Assembly: GCA_031296355.1 (NCBI GenBank)
Contig: JARLFX010000228.1
Location: forward strand, 1 to 64,000
DNA length: 64,000 nucleotides
Direction of reading: 5' to 3'
DNA from: Acidobacteriaceae bacterium
GTDB taxonomy: Bacteria; Acidobacteriota; Terriglobia; Terriglobales; Acidobacteriaceae
Made by a program: the position numbers and the translations under genes
The notes under the pieces: generated by a model
What the model was told of the DNA's origin: nothing
Database searches by the model: none
Seen by the model: only the letters and a program-made list of their open reading frames with translations
In this document: one piece after another, positions 63,761 to 64,000 of the stretch
Position numbering within the stretch: position 1 is the stretch's first letter
Layout of the letters: each line of letters opens with the position of its first letter

Positions 63761-64000
63761 ATGCTTAAGATTGGCGTCCTCGCCATCCAGGGCAACTTCG
63801 CCGCCCACTCCCACGCTCTGGCTGAGGTTGGCGCGCTCGCCATCGAAGTGCGCAAGCCCGAAGAACTAAAAAACCTCGACGGCCTCATCATTCCCGGTGG
63901 CGAATCCACCACCATCCTGAAATTCCTCGAGCGCGGCGACTTCTTCACCACCCTCCAGCATTTCGTGCAGACCATGCCAACCTTCGGCACCTGTGCTGGC
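63761..64000 (+). CDS. pdxT: pyridoxal 5'-phosphate synthase glutaminase subunit PdxT (3' end outside window)
   Basis: 80 codons are visible. I take the ATG at 63761 (MLKIGVLAIQGNFAAH), the usual PdxT beginning; an in-frame ATG at 63737 lies within a dispersed repeat copy and is less likely. Visible motifs are PGGESTT (residues about 44-50) and the nucleophile-elbow cysteine in FGTCAG at the window edge. It releases ammonia from glutamine and channels it to PdxS. The gene continues past base 64000. Confidence 0.95.
   Translation, partial: MLKIGVLAIQGNFAAHSHALAEVGALAIEVRKPEELKNLDGLIIPGGESTTILKFLERGDFFTTLQHFVQTMPTFGTCAG

Noticed and set aside
62663..63814. 383-codon open frame on the minus strand including CHSERSEE-like peptides
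   Set aside because: Antisense to pdxS and running through the dispersed repeat; the CHSERSEE peptide is simply the repeat translated.

Overview
The window looks like a piece of an Acidobacteriota chromosome, most likely a Terriglobus/Granulicella/Edaphobacter-type member of the Acidobacteriaceae. This is an inference from gene content: paired DUF3857/transglutaminase proteins, S53 (kumamolisin-type) secreted proteins with Ig-like repeats, a PknB-type kinase with a periplasmic TPR tail, an N-terminally extended Hfq-like protein, and GTG/TTG starts among ATG starts. No IS element, prophage, CRISPR array, rRNA operon or recognisable defence locus was seen.

Layout. 1-5168: two overlapping DUF3857/transglutaminase paralogues (the first lacking its catalytic residues), then a convergent membrane protein. 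5246-8103: class-III aminotransferase, flippase-like membrane protein, Hfq-like protein. 8267-10047 (minus): tmk-holB. 10128-14718 (minus): a nitrogen-control block amt-glnB-glnD. 14908-21162: secreted unknown, a stand-alone nuoB, an OmpA-like Ig protein, an Asp-box propeller protein and a dienelactone hydrolase. 21248-27126: dnaE, accA, a CPBP protease and a small zinc-ribbon protein, ending at a strong two-way terminator shared with glmU (27208-28626, minus). 28725-34322: a fadN-fadA-fadE beta-oxidation operon with a palindromic operator inside its promoter. 34476-41857: two large S53-family proteins, one catalytically dead and one apparently intact, sharing an unusual C-terminal module. 42098-54309: small conserved protein, ribBA with a degenerate RibA half, HAD phosphatase, aminotransferase, metallo-hydrolase, lipoprotein, secG, tRNA-Leu, DUF3592 protein, HAD hydrolase, Ser/Thr kinase and poxB. 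54440-61699 (minus): tRNA-Ser, a decayed glycosyltransferase, and an apparent operon of metallophosphatase, GT2, miaB, bifunctional nuclease, GT9 and polysaccharide flippase. 61891-64000: thioesterase, pdxS and the start of pdxT.

The most notable non-coding signal is a 28-bp dif-like XerC/XerD site at 54714-54741. It sits where gene orientation changes from mostly plus to mostly minus and on the C-rich side of a GC-skew reversal near 37 kb. The window may therefore cover the chromosome's replication terminus. Other points worth following are the inactive/active paralogue pairs, the Hfq-like protein, the fad operator, the S53 C-terminal module, and a dispersed intergenic repeat (GTCATTCTGAGCG..AGCGAAGAATC) in the fad operon and around pdxS/pdxT.
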